Shown here one piece after another: positions 49,160 to 61,642 of a stretch of DNA of 64,000 nucleotides. The first letter of the stretch is position 1. Each line of letters begins with the position of its first letter. This DNA comes from Phoebastria nigripes (taxonomy: Eukaryota; Chordata; Aves; Procellariiformes; Diomedeidae), in contig JAYKAV010002975.1 in NCBI GenBank assembly GCA_035582835.1, forward strand, positions 1-64,000, read 5' to 3'. Below the pieces are notes generated by a model, which saw nothing but the letters and a program-made list of their open reading frames with translations, had not been told where the DNA came from and searched no databases. A program made the translations under genes and the position numbers.

Positions 49160-49390
49160 TAATATATCTGCAATGATAGCCAGATCCCTAAACTGAGCTG
49201 GTGCTGTTAATTTTAGACTCTTCTAAAGTACTTCAGTTCTTCCCTATAGTATTGTTTTATATTTATCAGCATTGAAATCCAACTGCAATAGCACTGACTT
49301 CATTTACTCCACCTCATTATGTATCTCTGAAATTTTTCACAGTCCTCTGGGTGACTTACCAAAATCCTTTTCATCTACAGTTGTATTTCT
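49160..49390 (-). mobile_element. ancient CR1-like LINE fragment, antisense
   Basis: The series agccagatccctaaactgagc-like (49179-49198), tattgttttatatttatcagc (49249-49269), attgaaatccaactgcaata-like (49272-49291) and cagtcctctgggtgacttac (49340-49359) parallels the antisense CR1-like consensus 'cccagatctttttcctgag ... ttgcatttatcaacattgaatttcatctgc ... cagtc'. It lies 2.7 kb from the piece at 46 kb in the same orientation and may be from the same or a separate insertion. Confidence 0.6.
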
Positions 49391-49739
49391 ACGTACCAAA
49401 TGTTTTCTACTTTCATTTATCCCAACATCTGCTTACCTTCCTCATAAAATCAATGACAGTAATGCAGAAAGTAGTGAACTTCTAAAAGACTTTAATATTT
49501 CCTCCTTTGGGAAGAAAATGCTTCTTGAAATAAGATTTGTTTTGGGGAATAGGAGGAAAGAGAAAATGGTGGTAAGAAGCCTGGAAACAAAATTATTTTG
49601 TGAGGTTACATATATTGGAGAAGGTGTCTAGAAAAGGAAAGCTGTTAACCATTTTCTAAGGACAGACAGACTTGACACCCACTTCATGTCTTCAGAGCCT
49701 CATTTTAGCATTGGCTTCTTTGGTAAATAACTCTTGTCC

Positions 49740-50310
49740 CCAGCTTTAGCTTTAACTTGTTTTTTTCTGGGTGGTTGTAGAATTTTCCAAGCCAAATCCT
49801 ATTCTGTCTGGTAATTGCCTTCAAGATCTTCAAGATCAGAAAGAAGTCCTTAAACTGGAAGACCAAGTCACTTACCATGATGGACTTCTGCACAAACTTC
49901 TTTTTTTTTCAGTAGCCAGAACCAGAAGGAAGGTAGAGAGGTACATTTTGTACCAGCTGGAACCTGCTCATGACAGTCACATTCAGTTTCTAAACACACA
50001 TTTAAAGTGGTCTCTATGGGAGTCAGGAAAAACTGCAGACTACTGCAGTAAAATTCTCATCAGAGAGAAGGGAATTAATTTTCCCAGCCAGCTGGAGAGG
50101 AAAAAAGACATTTCTGGAAACTGATGCTACCTGCTCATCCAGTGTCGGCAAGGAGTCAAACAGAGCCCTGAGGCTTTGCACCGTTTTGATGAATGACAGC
50201 TGTATTTCTTCAATGGAAGGTTGAAGCAATTTTTTTGACCAGCTATTCAAAGGATTTCCCTTTTCTGGTCAGTATTACTTCACTCTTCCCTGGGTTCAGT
50301 TTGACCAGCG
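49740..50310 (-). mobile_element. ancient L2-like LINE ORF2 C-terminal remnant, antisense
   Basis: Minus-strand translation gives, in family order: VKLNPGKSEVIL (about 50306-50271), corresponding to the 'LNPDKTEVLL' block after the RT active site; then a 75-codon open frame (50023-50250) with VQSLRALFDSLPTLDEQVAS and NVFFPLQLAGKINSLLSDEN, matching the 'V.SLGV.LDS.L..E.QV..V...FF.LR...K..PFLS' block of L2/Rex/CR1-related LINEs; and finally VFQFKDFFLILKILKAI (inside 49705-49893), matching the 'FRIDFKILLLVFKAL' block. Frame changes separate the parts. The catalytic RT domain is not visible. Assignment to the L2 clade is from memory of these motifs. Confidence 0.68.
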
Positions 50311-51854
50311 GAGAATGCCTTTTGGCATTCTGACAGTCCAAAAGTAGGGAAGTCCAGAAGTCCGTCAGCTGACATTACCTCGTAATTTCCTTCCCTCTAC
50401 TGATTGCTGTTAAAGGCAGTCAGCAATGTCAGTCATAATGTACTTCTCAGTTACCTGCAATAATGTAAACTGACCAGCTGGTGCCCAGTCTTCACGGAGC
50501 TTTTGACACATGCCACTATCAGAAGCAAAGGCTTATATGTGGCAAATGGGGGACATGGAGATTTGAGCCTTTGATACTAGCTGTTAAAATAAGACAATGA
50601 GATGGGTAGAATTGAGATCTACTTTCTAACCCAGTGCTGTATGTGCAGGGCTGGCAGCTTTTCTTTACGGAAGAGGAAACATCTTTTATGTGAAACACAG
50701 AAAGACAAAAAAGGAGGAATTCACAACATCATTTTTACAATGCCAACCTTCAAAGAAGAAATTTATGATAAGAAATTAAATCAGTATAATGAAACCTCCA
50801 CCTGATACACCTTTTTTATTGGCAGCCTCTCTCTTTTAGGAAAATATCTCCAAATATATCAGATAATTCCATTCCAGTCTTTGGAAGTGGTCACCTGTGT
50901 TAGGCATCCTTTGAGTGGTTGATTAAAACANAACAGAGATATTTTTATGTAACGTTAATGGTAAATAGTTCTGCCACAATTCCAGACTAAGTCAGAATAA
51001 ATTTAGTGAAAAATAACCTACCTGTCCGTATGGTCTTCATCAGAGTAATAACCTACATTGCCCAACATTAGCATAAAACTGTTGTCTGACAAACTAAATA
51101 GAAGAGATGATCTTGTAAAATGTTCTGACAGAAAAACTGAGGGGTTTACAGATCCGTTGAGGCGAAAAGGTGTGAAGACCAAATGGAGAATGACCTGTCA
51201 GGCAATCTATGTCTTCTTACAGAAGGAATTTCAATTCAGTCATCTCTGTTGACCAAAATATGTCACGAGGGGACTTGAGATCTCTTAGGCTACACTTACA
51301 TAGTTAAATACCTCCAGTCTACGAAATTTCTTTCCAGATTTGAGGCCAAGTAGCACAGACCACCCACATCCACATCTCCTAGCACTTGGCCCTATGTCTT
51401 CTCTCAATCCTGTGCTGTTTCCGAGTAGCTGAATGTTATATTTTATGTGTTGTTTTTATTCAAAGTGTCTGCAAGCAATGTTGAAGCCTACTAGAGTGGG
51501 GTTTTTTTCATAGCATGGTATTGCAAGTGTATGTTACATGCCAAGGGGTATGCTGGGAAGGTATATGAGTGCATTTGAGATGGCAAAGCTTGTTGGAATA
51601 AACAAGAAAATATGGGTAGAAGTACAACATCTGCTGCAGTATTGACCATCCTGCCTATTTGGGATGGTCATGGGTGCATGCTATCCACAAAACCATGCCT
51701 AGGCTTTGTCTCAGAGAAAATTAGTCACCATTAGTGACTAGACGGTACCTAGAAGCATGACAACAGTTAAGGAATATAGATGGCTGGCAGTTCATCTGTC
51801 TGTCTCACTGTTATGTATTTAGCAACGTAAACACAGGTTTTGTGAGGAATATAG
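50311..51854. other. anonymous AT-rich DNA
   Basis: No gene recognised. A perfect 8-bp hairpin with a TTTT loop (50312-50331) marks the left edge. Frames of 64-67 codons at 50602-50805 and 51058-51252 show no domain. Confidence 0.45.
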
Positions 51855-53163
51855 GGCTTGGGAGGAATACAGAGGCACTGTCTGAGCATGTAGGAATGAT
51901 ATTAGGAAAGCCAAAGCCCAAATGGAATTGAATCTGGCAAGGGATGTCAAAGGCAGCCAAAAGGGCTTCTATAAGTATGTAGGTGACAAAAGGAAGACTA
52001 GGGAAAATGTGGGCCCGCTGCTGAAGATGACGGGGAACCTGGTGACACAGGACATGGAAAAGGCTGAGGTACTGAATGCGTTCTTCACCTCAGTCTTTAC
52101 TAGTAACATGGGTCTTTAGGAATCCCAGGTCCAAGAAACATGGGGGAAAGCCTGGAGCAAGGAAGATGTAACCACCGTGGAAGAGGATCAGGACAAGGAA
52201 TACTTAAGCAAATTGGACATACATAAGTCCATGGGCCGTGATGGGATGCACCCACAAGTAATGAGGGAGCTGCCATACGTCATTGCGAGGCCACTCTCAA
52301 TAATCTTCTAACAATTGTAATTAGAAGTGTGAGAGGACTGGAGGAAAGCAAACGTCACTTCTAGCATCAAGAAGGGCAAGAAGGAGGACCCAGGGAACTA
52401 TAGGCTCATAGATGAGAATGGGCTGGAAGGGCAGAGAGTGAGGTGGACTGAAAACTGGCTGAATGGCCAAGCGCAGAAGATGGTGATCAGTGGCACAAAG
52501 TCTAGTTGGAGGCCAGTAACTAGTGGTGTACCCCAGGGGTCAATACTGGGTCCAGTCCTGTTTAACACCTTCATTAATGATCAGGATGATGGGACAGAGT
52601 GTACCCTCAGCAAGTTTGCTGATGACACAAAACTGGGAAGAGTGGCTGATATGCCAGAGGGTCCTGCTGCCGTCCAGAGTGACTTCAGCCGGCTGGAGAA
52701 ATGAGCTGACAAGAATCTCATGAAGTTCAACAAGGGCCACAAGGATGATTAAGGGACTGGAGCAAGTCTCCTGTGAGGCAAGGCAGAGAGAGCCGGGACA
52801 GTTCAGCCTGTAGAAGGCTCAAGGGGGATCTCATCAATGAATCTGAAAGGAGGGTGTAAAAAGGACGGAGCCAGGGTCTCTTCAGTGGTGCCCAGTGAAA
52901 GGGCAAGAGGCAATGGGCACAAACTGAAGCACAGGACGTTCCCTCTGAACATCAGGAAACGCTTTTTTACTGTGTGGGTGACTGAGCACTAACACAGGTT
53001 GCCCAGGGAGGTTGTGGAGTCTCCCTCCTTGGAGATACCCAAAAGCCATCTGGACACATCCAGTGCAATTGTGTCTAGGTGTCCCTGCTTGAGCAGGGGT
53101 GTTGGATCAGATGGCCTCCAGAGGTCCCTTCCAACCTCAACCATTCTGTGATTCTGTGATTCT
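51855..53163 (+). mobile_element. CR1 LINE, 1.3 kb, with internal deletions
   Basis: The longest CR1 copy in the window. It starts in the ORF2 linker ([15 protein letters not shown], about 51907-51951, in a 65-codon frame), passes the 'HKSMGRDGMHPQVMREL' block (about 52225-52275), and then breaks at about 52405-52437. There the fingers and first palm motif, including the 'DFSKAFDTVSH' block, are missing. An 88-codon frame (52438-52704) then keeps [33 protein letters not shown] and the catalytic FADD (FADDTKLG). A second break at about 52738 jumps to the C-terminal blocks, the 3' UTR and a tail of attctgtg units ending at 53163. Stops interrupt the last part. Non-functional. Confidence 0.96.
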
Positions 53164-56100
53164 AGATTGGATCCCCCATTTATAGTCCAGGACTGCCACC
53201 TTAATATCAGTCTTGAAAACAAGATAAACTAACAAAGACCACATAGTAATGGTTGAGTTCACTTATAGAAAAAAATCTCAACTTAATTAGTGAGTTAAAG
53301 TTTGTTTAGTTTGTTTAGCAGATTGTTGAGTACTAAATGGAAGTAGAGCATAGGGTAGTTCAGCACTGGCATGAAAAGGTGTGAATGATAGCTATAAGAT
53401 TTGCATTGGAAGTAAACAAGCAGTGTCTGCTAGCCGTCTCGGGCTGAAGAGAGGCAGATCTTCAAACACAGAAGGTTTAAAACATTATTTAGATAGGTCA
53501 CAGGATGTCTCAATATGTTGGCCCAGGGTCCAGTACAAGGGAGTCCCCAGCCTAGTTGAGGTCAGTTTCACAGTGCTAGTGTAACACATTATAAATAATA
53601 TGTACTGTGTTTTTTCTAGTCCTATATATATATGACATTTTAAAGAGCATCTTTATTTATAGGGACCTAACCTGTCTCATTCACTAACTTTTAATGAAAT
53701 CATATTACTTTCGTCTTGTCATAGCTGAGTTCTGCTGCATTATATATGACTGCCTAGAGAATTGGCTGACTGTTGGGAAGAAAGTATGTTATACATTTCC
53801 CTGAAGTGTCACCACACTTAAGATTTTAATGCAGATATTCTTTTGTGATTGCATTGCTCTCTCAACCTCTCATTAAAAGTAATTTAGGAGTAAACTTCTT
53901 TTTATATGCAATCATTCTCTTCAATTAAGTTACTGTATCCCCCTCCTCCAAATTTTTAGACACCAACATTTATTTTCTCCTAAAAAGGTCTTGTTTCGGG
54001 AGACTATCATCCTAGTCACATCTTAGACAACTGTCTTGGTTTGAAGAATTGGGGCACCAAGAAATTAGGAATATGAGGCTTTTAGTCAAATTATTTATTA
54101 TTTTTGTTGCCACATTGATAATTGGTAGTCTGTTATTTGCTAATGTAGTGATAAAACCAGTAGTGCATTTTGCCTACAATGACCAATCTTTTGGCTATGT
54201 ATTAATACTGTCTTTATTAAAACACCAAGTTTTCTAAGAGCTGGAAACCACAATAGCTATATTTAGGCATGGTTAATGCTAAGTCCTGACAGTAAGTAAA
54301 CTGAAACTGAAGGTTTTGGTAATATTTATGTGACAATCGCAATGTCAGTTGACACCAAGAACCCAAAGTGATCTCCAGATTTATAATAGTGTACTTCTGA
54401 CCTAAAGAACTGAACACCAAAAGTCAGAGCTGTAACTGATCTACATCTGAAAGGAAACAGTACAGCAAAATTCCCTTGAACTCACTGGAGCTTGAGAGCA
54501 ATCTACTGAAGTTTGTCATTAAATTTCAGTTGAAAAGTAGATATTTTACATTGCATGTCAGAAATCTTTGTTCAGTGAGCACCATGGAGCTATTATGGTT
54601 TGTGCAAGCTAAAAATTCAGACTAAGCTTCACAGAGGATCTTCTAATTTTTTACAGAGGAATGACAGTATAGCTTCAGTCTGGGGAAAATAAATTGGAAA
54701 CCAGGTTTAAACAGGAATGCTGTTCTTTTAAATCAATCTTGCTGTGATGTGGGCTATCCAATGGTGTTGACTTCAGTCTTAGCGATGGTCCACAGTAATG
54801 AGCTGTAAACAGAGAAGCACATTAAGTCATAGCATGAGCATACAGAAGTTATGAGTCATCTTTACNCTGAAGTGAGTGGAGAAGCAAGTTTGTTGTGCGT
54901 TATGGGGAGATTAGGCAGCTACCTCCCTAGGAGAGCTGGTTAGGGAATGCAGTGTTTTCCCATGAAAAAATACTGAATTGTTGGAAGAATGACATGTACT
55001 GTAGGAATGCATCTATTTCAATATCTTCCCACTGGAAATGAGAGAAACCCTGTTTTCTGACAATTTATAGGCCTTCTCCACAATTGCCCCAGCTCCTGAA
55101 CCAGCTGGCCTGCCTGACTTGCAGGACTCATGAGCCACCTCTTTGGGAAACCGGGTGCCACAGAAATCCCAGCTCCCCAACACTGCTGGGCCTTCACAGT
55201 TCATAGCCCTTAATATGCTTCACACTGCTCCAGGAATGAGTTCCTCTGGGTTTCAGCAGTTTCTAAATCACAGCTCCCACGCATTTTATTTTTTACATTT
55301 TTAAATGTATCTTAAACTTTCTAAATAGAAACTCTGAACAACATTTTAAGTGCTTCATTTTCATTTCTTCTTCAAAGTATCTCCTCTGTTGTAATAAAGC
55401 AATTTGACACCTTGAATCCATGTGTAAAACTGCTGCATTATAACATCAAATATGGGAAGAAATGCTTGGAACAAGGAAGTAAGGTGCCTCACTCAATACA
55501 AGTTAGAGTAGCAGCTGTTTTATTACTGCAGCAAAATGCAACCAAGCTGCCATCCAGATATTAAAAACAGGCATCTATCTAAATTGTGCTGAGGGCTCAT
55601 CTTATTTTCTAGTTCAAAGTTTCAGACTCTTCTATGAAAACTCTAAACAAAAGGCACTCTGAAGAGAAAAATTTAAAAAGCGCTATGTCAGCAGCAGCAG
55701 TTGTTCTTTACAAAAGGATTCCAAAAAGTTTAAAAAATGAATGTAAGTAAATAAATTTAAAATAAAAAGTGGTACAAAATCACAATGTGCATACATAGTA
55801 ATAATAACAAAAATCAGAATAAAATCATTTTAACATTAAAAGTATTTCAAAATTATAAAAAAGTGCATTCTTACAGTTACTCTAAATTTAATTTATTTTT
55901 TTTTTAAACTAAATATTTTAGTTAGTTTGAAATTGAATTCATAATGGATTCTTTTTTCCATGGAGACCTTTGTAATTTTAAGTTTTCATTTCAAATTCAA
56001 ATAGAAGCAAATGTCAAACCCTCTAGCAATGGATTTTCCTGTCTTTGTCCAATTCTGTTTGCAAGCACCAAGAGATTTTTGAGGCTGCGCTGTGAGAATG

Positions 56101-57242
56101 TAGTATTTTCTTTGGCAGTCTGTGAACCATAACGAAGGAGATATTGTCTTTTTAGATACCAATTTAGATGCCTACTATTTCAGTCTACAGTGTATTTCAA
56201 ACATATGTCTGCTACAGAGTTGCCAGTTCAATATGTATCATTCTTTTGGGATTTATTGCTATTATTTGCAAAGTACCTTTAGAAGAAGCACATGAGAAGC
56301 AGATTGAATGAGAGTGAAATGAACCAACTCTGGAAAACTGGGTATATTAACTGAAACATAGAGAACTAACTGTAAAATATAAGAATGCCTTACAAATTAA
56401 AGGCCTTTGCAGGAACATTATGCATGTTAATTAAATCTTTTGGAAACTTCTCATGTAGTTAATTGTGAAGATATTTTTTCTGTATGAGCATTAAGCATCT
56501 GTCATGAAATTTATGTACAGCTGTACAGGTGCAGCTGTACCCAGAAATGCAAACTGCCAAGGTCTGACATCCCACCTGTCCTCAGGAATGTTTCCTACCC
56601 TGATTAGAAAAACACAAGCCCTGTTTTTCAGCATAAGTGGAAATTTAATTTTGTTTCTTTAAAATTTAGATAGCTGGAGATGCAGTTATGGGTTTGAAGT
56701 ACATAATGGGTGTTTTAATCCAATAGTTTTATGATCTGACTGATTTCTTCGATTACTGAACTTCCTTGTTAAAAAATGGAAATGAAATGGAGAAAAAATT
56801 CAGAGTAGTGTTGTTTTTATTTTAAGAATAAAAAATACCTACACTTCATTTAAACTGTAATTTTTTTAAAAGCAAAGCCTTGTATTATTGGGAAATTGAA
56901 TTTATAGAAATTTGAGGTTTGGTAACATTTATATAATTATTCCAATATTTTAATAAAAAATGTAATAACAGTGCAAAAACTTCAATAGAAACAAGTAGGA
57001 AAGTGACTTTTTTTTTTTTTTAATTAAAATAGTCTTTCACTTTAACACTTAACCAGGTTTTGTTTTCTGAACACATTTGGCAAAATAGTGTATCTATCTA
57101 GTGTACACTTTCAGAACTCATGAGCTGAAGTTAAAATACAGTACAGGTGTTGCATTTGAAAAATAATTTTGTCTCAAAGTAGCCTGCTCTGTTATTTTTT
57201 TTTAACTGTAACCGAAATGCTGGGATGCATAATTTGCCTTAG
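53164..57242. other. 4.1 kb of AT-rich DNA without a recognised gene
   Basis: Frames are all below 68 codons. A less AT-rich patch at 55070-55210 has no recognised identity. A pair of CAGCTG E-boxes lies at 56518-56523 and 56532-56537, the first inside a 14-bp palindrome. T-run at 57008-57021. Confidence 0.45.
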
Positions 57243-57374
57243 GGTGTGAGAATTTTTGGGAAACATATTGTCAGACCCCCATATGAGAAGACTGCATGCT
57301 CAGCTGTAGCAGAAACACTGAACTCTGCTTGTTCTAAGACTATGGCCACTACAGTGAGGATGATGGCTTTACAG
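57243..57374 (+). other. exon-like 132-bp open segment
   Basis: A pyrimidine-rich stretch and an AG (57241-57242) precede, and a consensus donor ACAG|GTGAGA (GT at 57375-57376) follows, an open stretch of exactly 44 codons beginning GVRIFGKH and ending RMMALQ. Both ends would be phase 0. The minus strand is also open here (83 codons, 57239-57490), so coding potential is ambiguous, and I recognise no protein. It might be an exon of a gene or lncRNA spanning this region, or coincidence. Confidence 0.22.
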
Positions 57375-60300
57375 GTGAGACTGGTGAGCCGCACCACCTC
57401 CCAACACTTTTTTCCCTTTCTGCCAATAAAGTTGGAGTGCTGTAAGTTCATCCTTTCTTTCCTGTACTCATAAAGATGCACGTTTATCATTTATTTATCC
57501 AGTCACAGTCCTGAGAAGAATCATTAAAACCTGGTGTCCTGAGCTACTCTTTGAATGAAGCCTTCCATGCCACATCTGCCTCTCTGGCGCCATAAACCCT
57601 GCTGCAAATTGTGCTGATTCTGAGTGCAGCAGTCTAGAAACAATATCTTGTTTTCCAGAGTCCCTTAGAAAGTCTGGGAAAGAGTGATGTCTCCTTTACA
57701 GGGTAGTGACACTCTTTTTCCCCTGGAGCACTTATTTCCACCTCAGAAGACATTTTTCATGCTCTAAAGTATGCCTTGCCATAATTTCCTGGACGCCAGC
57801 CACNTCTAACAGGTTAAAACCTTTAAAGATTGTCCAGTCTGTGGGATTTTTTAAAGAGCAGGAATAGCTCAAGTATGATGTGGGTCCAAATGCAGAGTTT
57901 AAAACACCAGAGATATCTAAAAATAGTGCTTAACAGCAGTGGAGAAATGTTCCTGCGCCTCCTTAACCTCCAGATTCACCATGGGATAGAAGCTGCCTAT
58001 ATAGATACCAGACACTGGTGATTTGTGTGCATGCAACAATTGAATAGATATTACCACAGATCTTCATGCAAAGAAAATACAGATTGTGGAATAGTTTGAA
58101 CAAGCCAGTAAAAGTAGGGCTATCGGACGGCAGCAAATCCTGATCCGCAGGGAGAAAGCTCAGTGCAGACCTGCTTACAAATCAGGGAGTGCAGAATTGT
58201 GAAAATATCCTTGCTGCTTCTTTTTCTATGTTTGCAGAAGATTGTCATACCAGCTCTAGGTTATTATTTACAGCAACACAGAGACTCCACTGCCATGATA
58301 AGAACAGGCCTTGTGGAGATGGCACCCTGTATTATGTCATCTTCTATGCCTACACCTTATTTTTCTTCTACTCAGTACTAGGCAAAAAGCATCACTTGTT
58401 TTTGGCTGTTGCTATCAGTGCTCCCCTTTTTCCTCCTGAACTTACTGCCCCCCAGGTCTTGCCCATTCCTTTGAGTTTCTCTCCAGTAGCATGGCTCAAC
58501 ACTGTTTCTATATTGTAGCATTCTTGGGAGGTTTTTAGTCTCCCATACTTCCCAAACCACAAAAATATAGTCATACAAATCTCTCTGTCTCCAGTGCAGG
58601 ATAAAGAGGTTCCACTGCTCCAGTCAGAGAGCAAGAAGGCGAAGCAAGATCCTAACTTTGGTGCAGCAGTTGTGTAGGGCCCCCTGTCGAAATACTCGGC
58701 CACCTCAAAATTAAATTTATCTAAATATCAATCTAATTAGAAAAACAAACACTCCTTAGACCTCTCAAGACATAATTTTCATTAGCTGTTGCTTATAACT
58801 TGATTTGATGGAAAGCAATGAGCCAGATTTTCACTAAACCATCTGTTAGATAGTAACGATGAGATATCATGACATATGGCCATTTGGTGAATATATTTCC
58901 AATATTTAGAGCTATGTAATGAGAAAGAATCCCTTGACATAAAAAAATGTTCTTTCAAGGAGGTCCTGGGAAAGACTCCAGACACAGACAGATTCACAGA
59001 TGGAGTGTCACAGTGTATCATATATTTATTTCAGTAAGACAGTTAAACTTTAAGAAATAAAACACAACAACCATTTGAAGTAACATTTGCTAAATCCCAG
59101 TGATCCCATTGCTCTCTATCTGAAAACAGGTTAATCATGTCCATGCATTTCATCCAACCATTACCTATCTCTATTATAGGAAAGAAGCAGTAGACAGAAA
59201 CAATAAACACTGCTAATTGCAGGTTTAGCTTGTGCTATATATCTTCCTCACTTCATGCCAGGTTCCAAGTCCCATTCATTCATACCTCTAAAAGTATATG
59301 TACAAACAAAAGCTGAAAATAAATAACATGCATCTCATACAAAGAAGAAACCCATATTTTTATTCTTGTTCAAATATCACTAACACAGTAGCACTAAAAT
59401 ACATAGATCATTATATTCTAATAGATAAGAAGCACCTTAGCATTTAGCACTTAAATCTTCATGTCCAGCTTTAAACATTTCAAAAGAAAAAATTCTTTGT
59501 GCATCTCATGTTTGTCAGATAAATCTAAATATCTGTAAGGAGTACCATTAAATCCTTCAGAAGCTGTGCAGTAATGCATAATTCATCTCTGTAAAACAAA
59601 ATAAAATGAATCAACCTCCTATTTCAGAGGAGACTCCCCCATATATTTTCATATGGTCTTTAATAGCAACTACAACCTATTTCTTATCCTACCGAGTATT
59701 GCTGAGGCAGCTGCAGAGAGACAGTGAAAGGCTGTTTGTAGAAACAGCAGATTATTTTTCTTTCTCTGGGTAAGTTAACATTTTAATTCTTTTAGCCCTC
59801 AAAGTTATTTTTGGCGGAACTGATAGAACCAGCCATTGTGACAAAGTCTGATCCCACAGCCCTCTATTGTAAAGCATAACCCCAGTTTTCATTTTCTCTA
59901 AAAAGAAGATTTTAAAAGTAATTTCCCCTAAAAAAACTCATCCCCACTCAGCTATCCCCATTGCTATCCAGATGTTGAATTTTCTACACACCTCAAAGCC
60001 ATTCTTTGCACAAATAACTAGGAAATTTTAATCACCGTAAAATAATGAAAATGGGATACTGATTTCTCATGATCCACTGATTAATCACATGCATATGTCT
60101 CTCCAGCTCACAGCTGCACTTCTGGGGTCTAGGGAGAAGCATACCTGTAAGCTCCTTGAAAACAAGGAAAAAGCCATTGGAGGGGACATACCATAATCAC
60201 AGTAAAGCAAAATAGAGTATGCACAGTTTGCTACCAGAACATCAGTCATCAGAAGTAAATTGCTATATTTTGGGTGACAGCCAGAGTCTGTAATTTTTTG

Positions 60301-61642
60301 GAGTAATAATTGTGAGGTTCACGGCAACATTCCTTGTATCTGGCAAAACCTGCTCAGGCCAGCCCTCCTGAGATGCTTGTGGAGAGGCACACAGCCATGT
60401 CCACCTCCGTCAGCTTGGAGCACTAATCAGATTACAAAGTGCATCTCTGGGAGTACCTATGTGACTCCATGTATGGAGACTAATGTGTGGTGATGAAGTG
60501 GAAATGTTTAAATCAAGGCTTCTAAAATAGGCAGATCAGTGTGCTGTTTCAAGACAAGCATAGTTAGTAGTGATGGATATCTTTGATGCTGCCAAGATCC
60601 AGCTGGGACAGGTTCTCAGAAAGTACACAGGCAAGACAGATTATGGTTTCTTCTACTGAAATTGAGTCCACACCTACATTGCCACAAATCTCCGATCTCT
60701 GACATTTCAAAATGTAACAAGACTGTTGATTTTAAGGTGGAATATGTTTTGAAAGGGTTAAGAGAACAGAAGAGCACCATATAGTCCCTCTTCTTAACCT
60801 TCCTTCCAGTGCTAAGGACCAGGGACATGAATAAAATATTACTGAATTTACATAAAATCTTGAAGGTGTTATTTAGTTTTACTAAACCTTTGTGAAGAAC
60901 ATTTTGTATCAGGAGGTGTTTATTGGACTGGAAATAACAGGTAGCTTAGAATATCAACAGAAATAAAGTGATAAGAATAGTATCTTTCCTTCCAATGGAG
61001 TAATACAAACATATTGCTGTATTTAGTGCTGGCTGCATTTGTTATGAAAGATGAAAGAAGTCTGCTCAGGGCAGTGGAGTTTAGAGGTAGTTTACAGGAG
61101 TGCTACTGACATCAAGAACCACTAGATCACACATTTAAAAACAGCAGCATAATCTCTGAGGGAAGTTTTGCCCTCTCCAGTTACTAATATAAAGATGTTT
61201 CAACGTTTAAACTTAATAAGTTTGAGTCTGTTTTTTTCATTTTTTTCCTTTCTTTTCCCCTTTAAGAATAAGGTAATTTTGTGCTGCATGCACANCATCA
61301 CTGATGTGTGACAAGAGTGTTTAACCAGGACATCCTAATGCAATAACTACAAGAGTAAAAGCAGGCATAGCAAACAGCAACAGAGGAGAAGCACACAGTA
61401 AGAAAAGATGTATTTCTGTATGTCTGTAACATTAGAAGAACTCAAACTCTCTTGGAGTAGAGATGGACATTCAAGTATTTATCACATGAAATGTAGATAA
61501 AACATTAACTTGATTGCTTTCTTGAGCACTCAGCCTGATACATTTGTTTAAGTGTTGAATGTAACCTCAGCTTTAACAGTATAATTAATTAACTAAAAGA
61601 CTAGTAGCAGTAAAAATGATAAAATTTTGCTTTAAACAGTAG
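57375..61642. other. 4.3 kb of AT-rich DNA without a recognised gene
   Basis: Overlapping frames of 66-109 codons on both strands at 58163-58703 lack domains and contradict each other. Nothing else seen. Confidence 0.45.

Noticed and set aside
50312..50331. 8-bp hairpin with TTTT loop as a possible terminator
   Set aside because: No T-run follows, the organism is eukaryotic, and it lies at the edge of a LINE fossil. Perfect 8-bp arms occur by chance in 64 kb.
58163..58703. Overlapping frames of 66-109 codons on both strands as a gene
   Set aside because: Frames contradict one another, no domain, and no consistent splice or start context.
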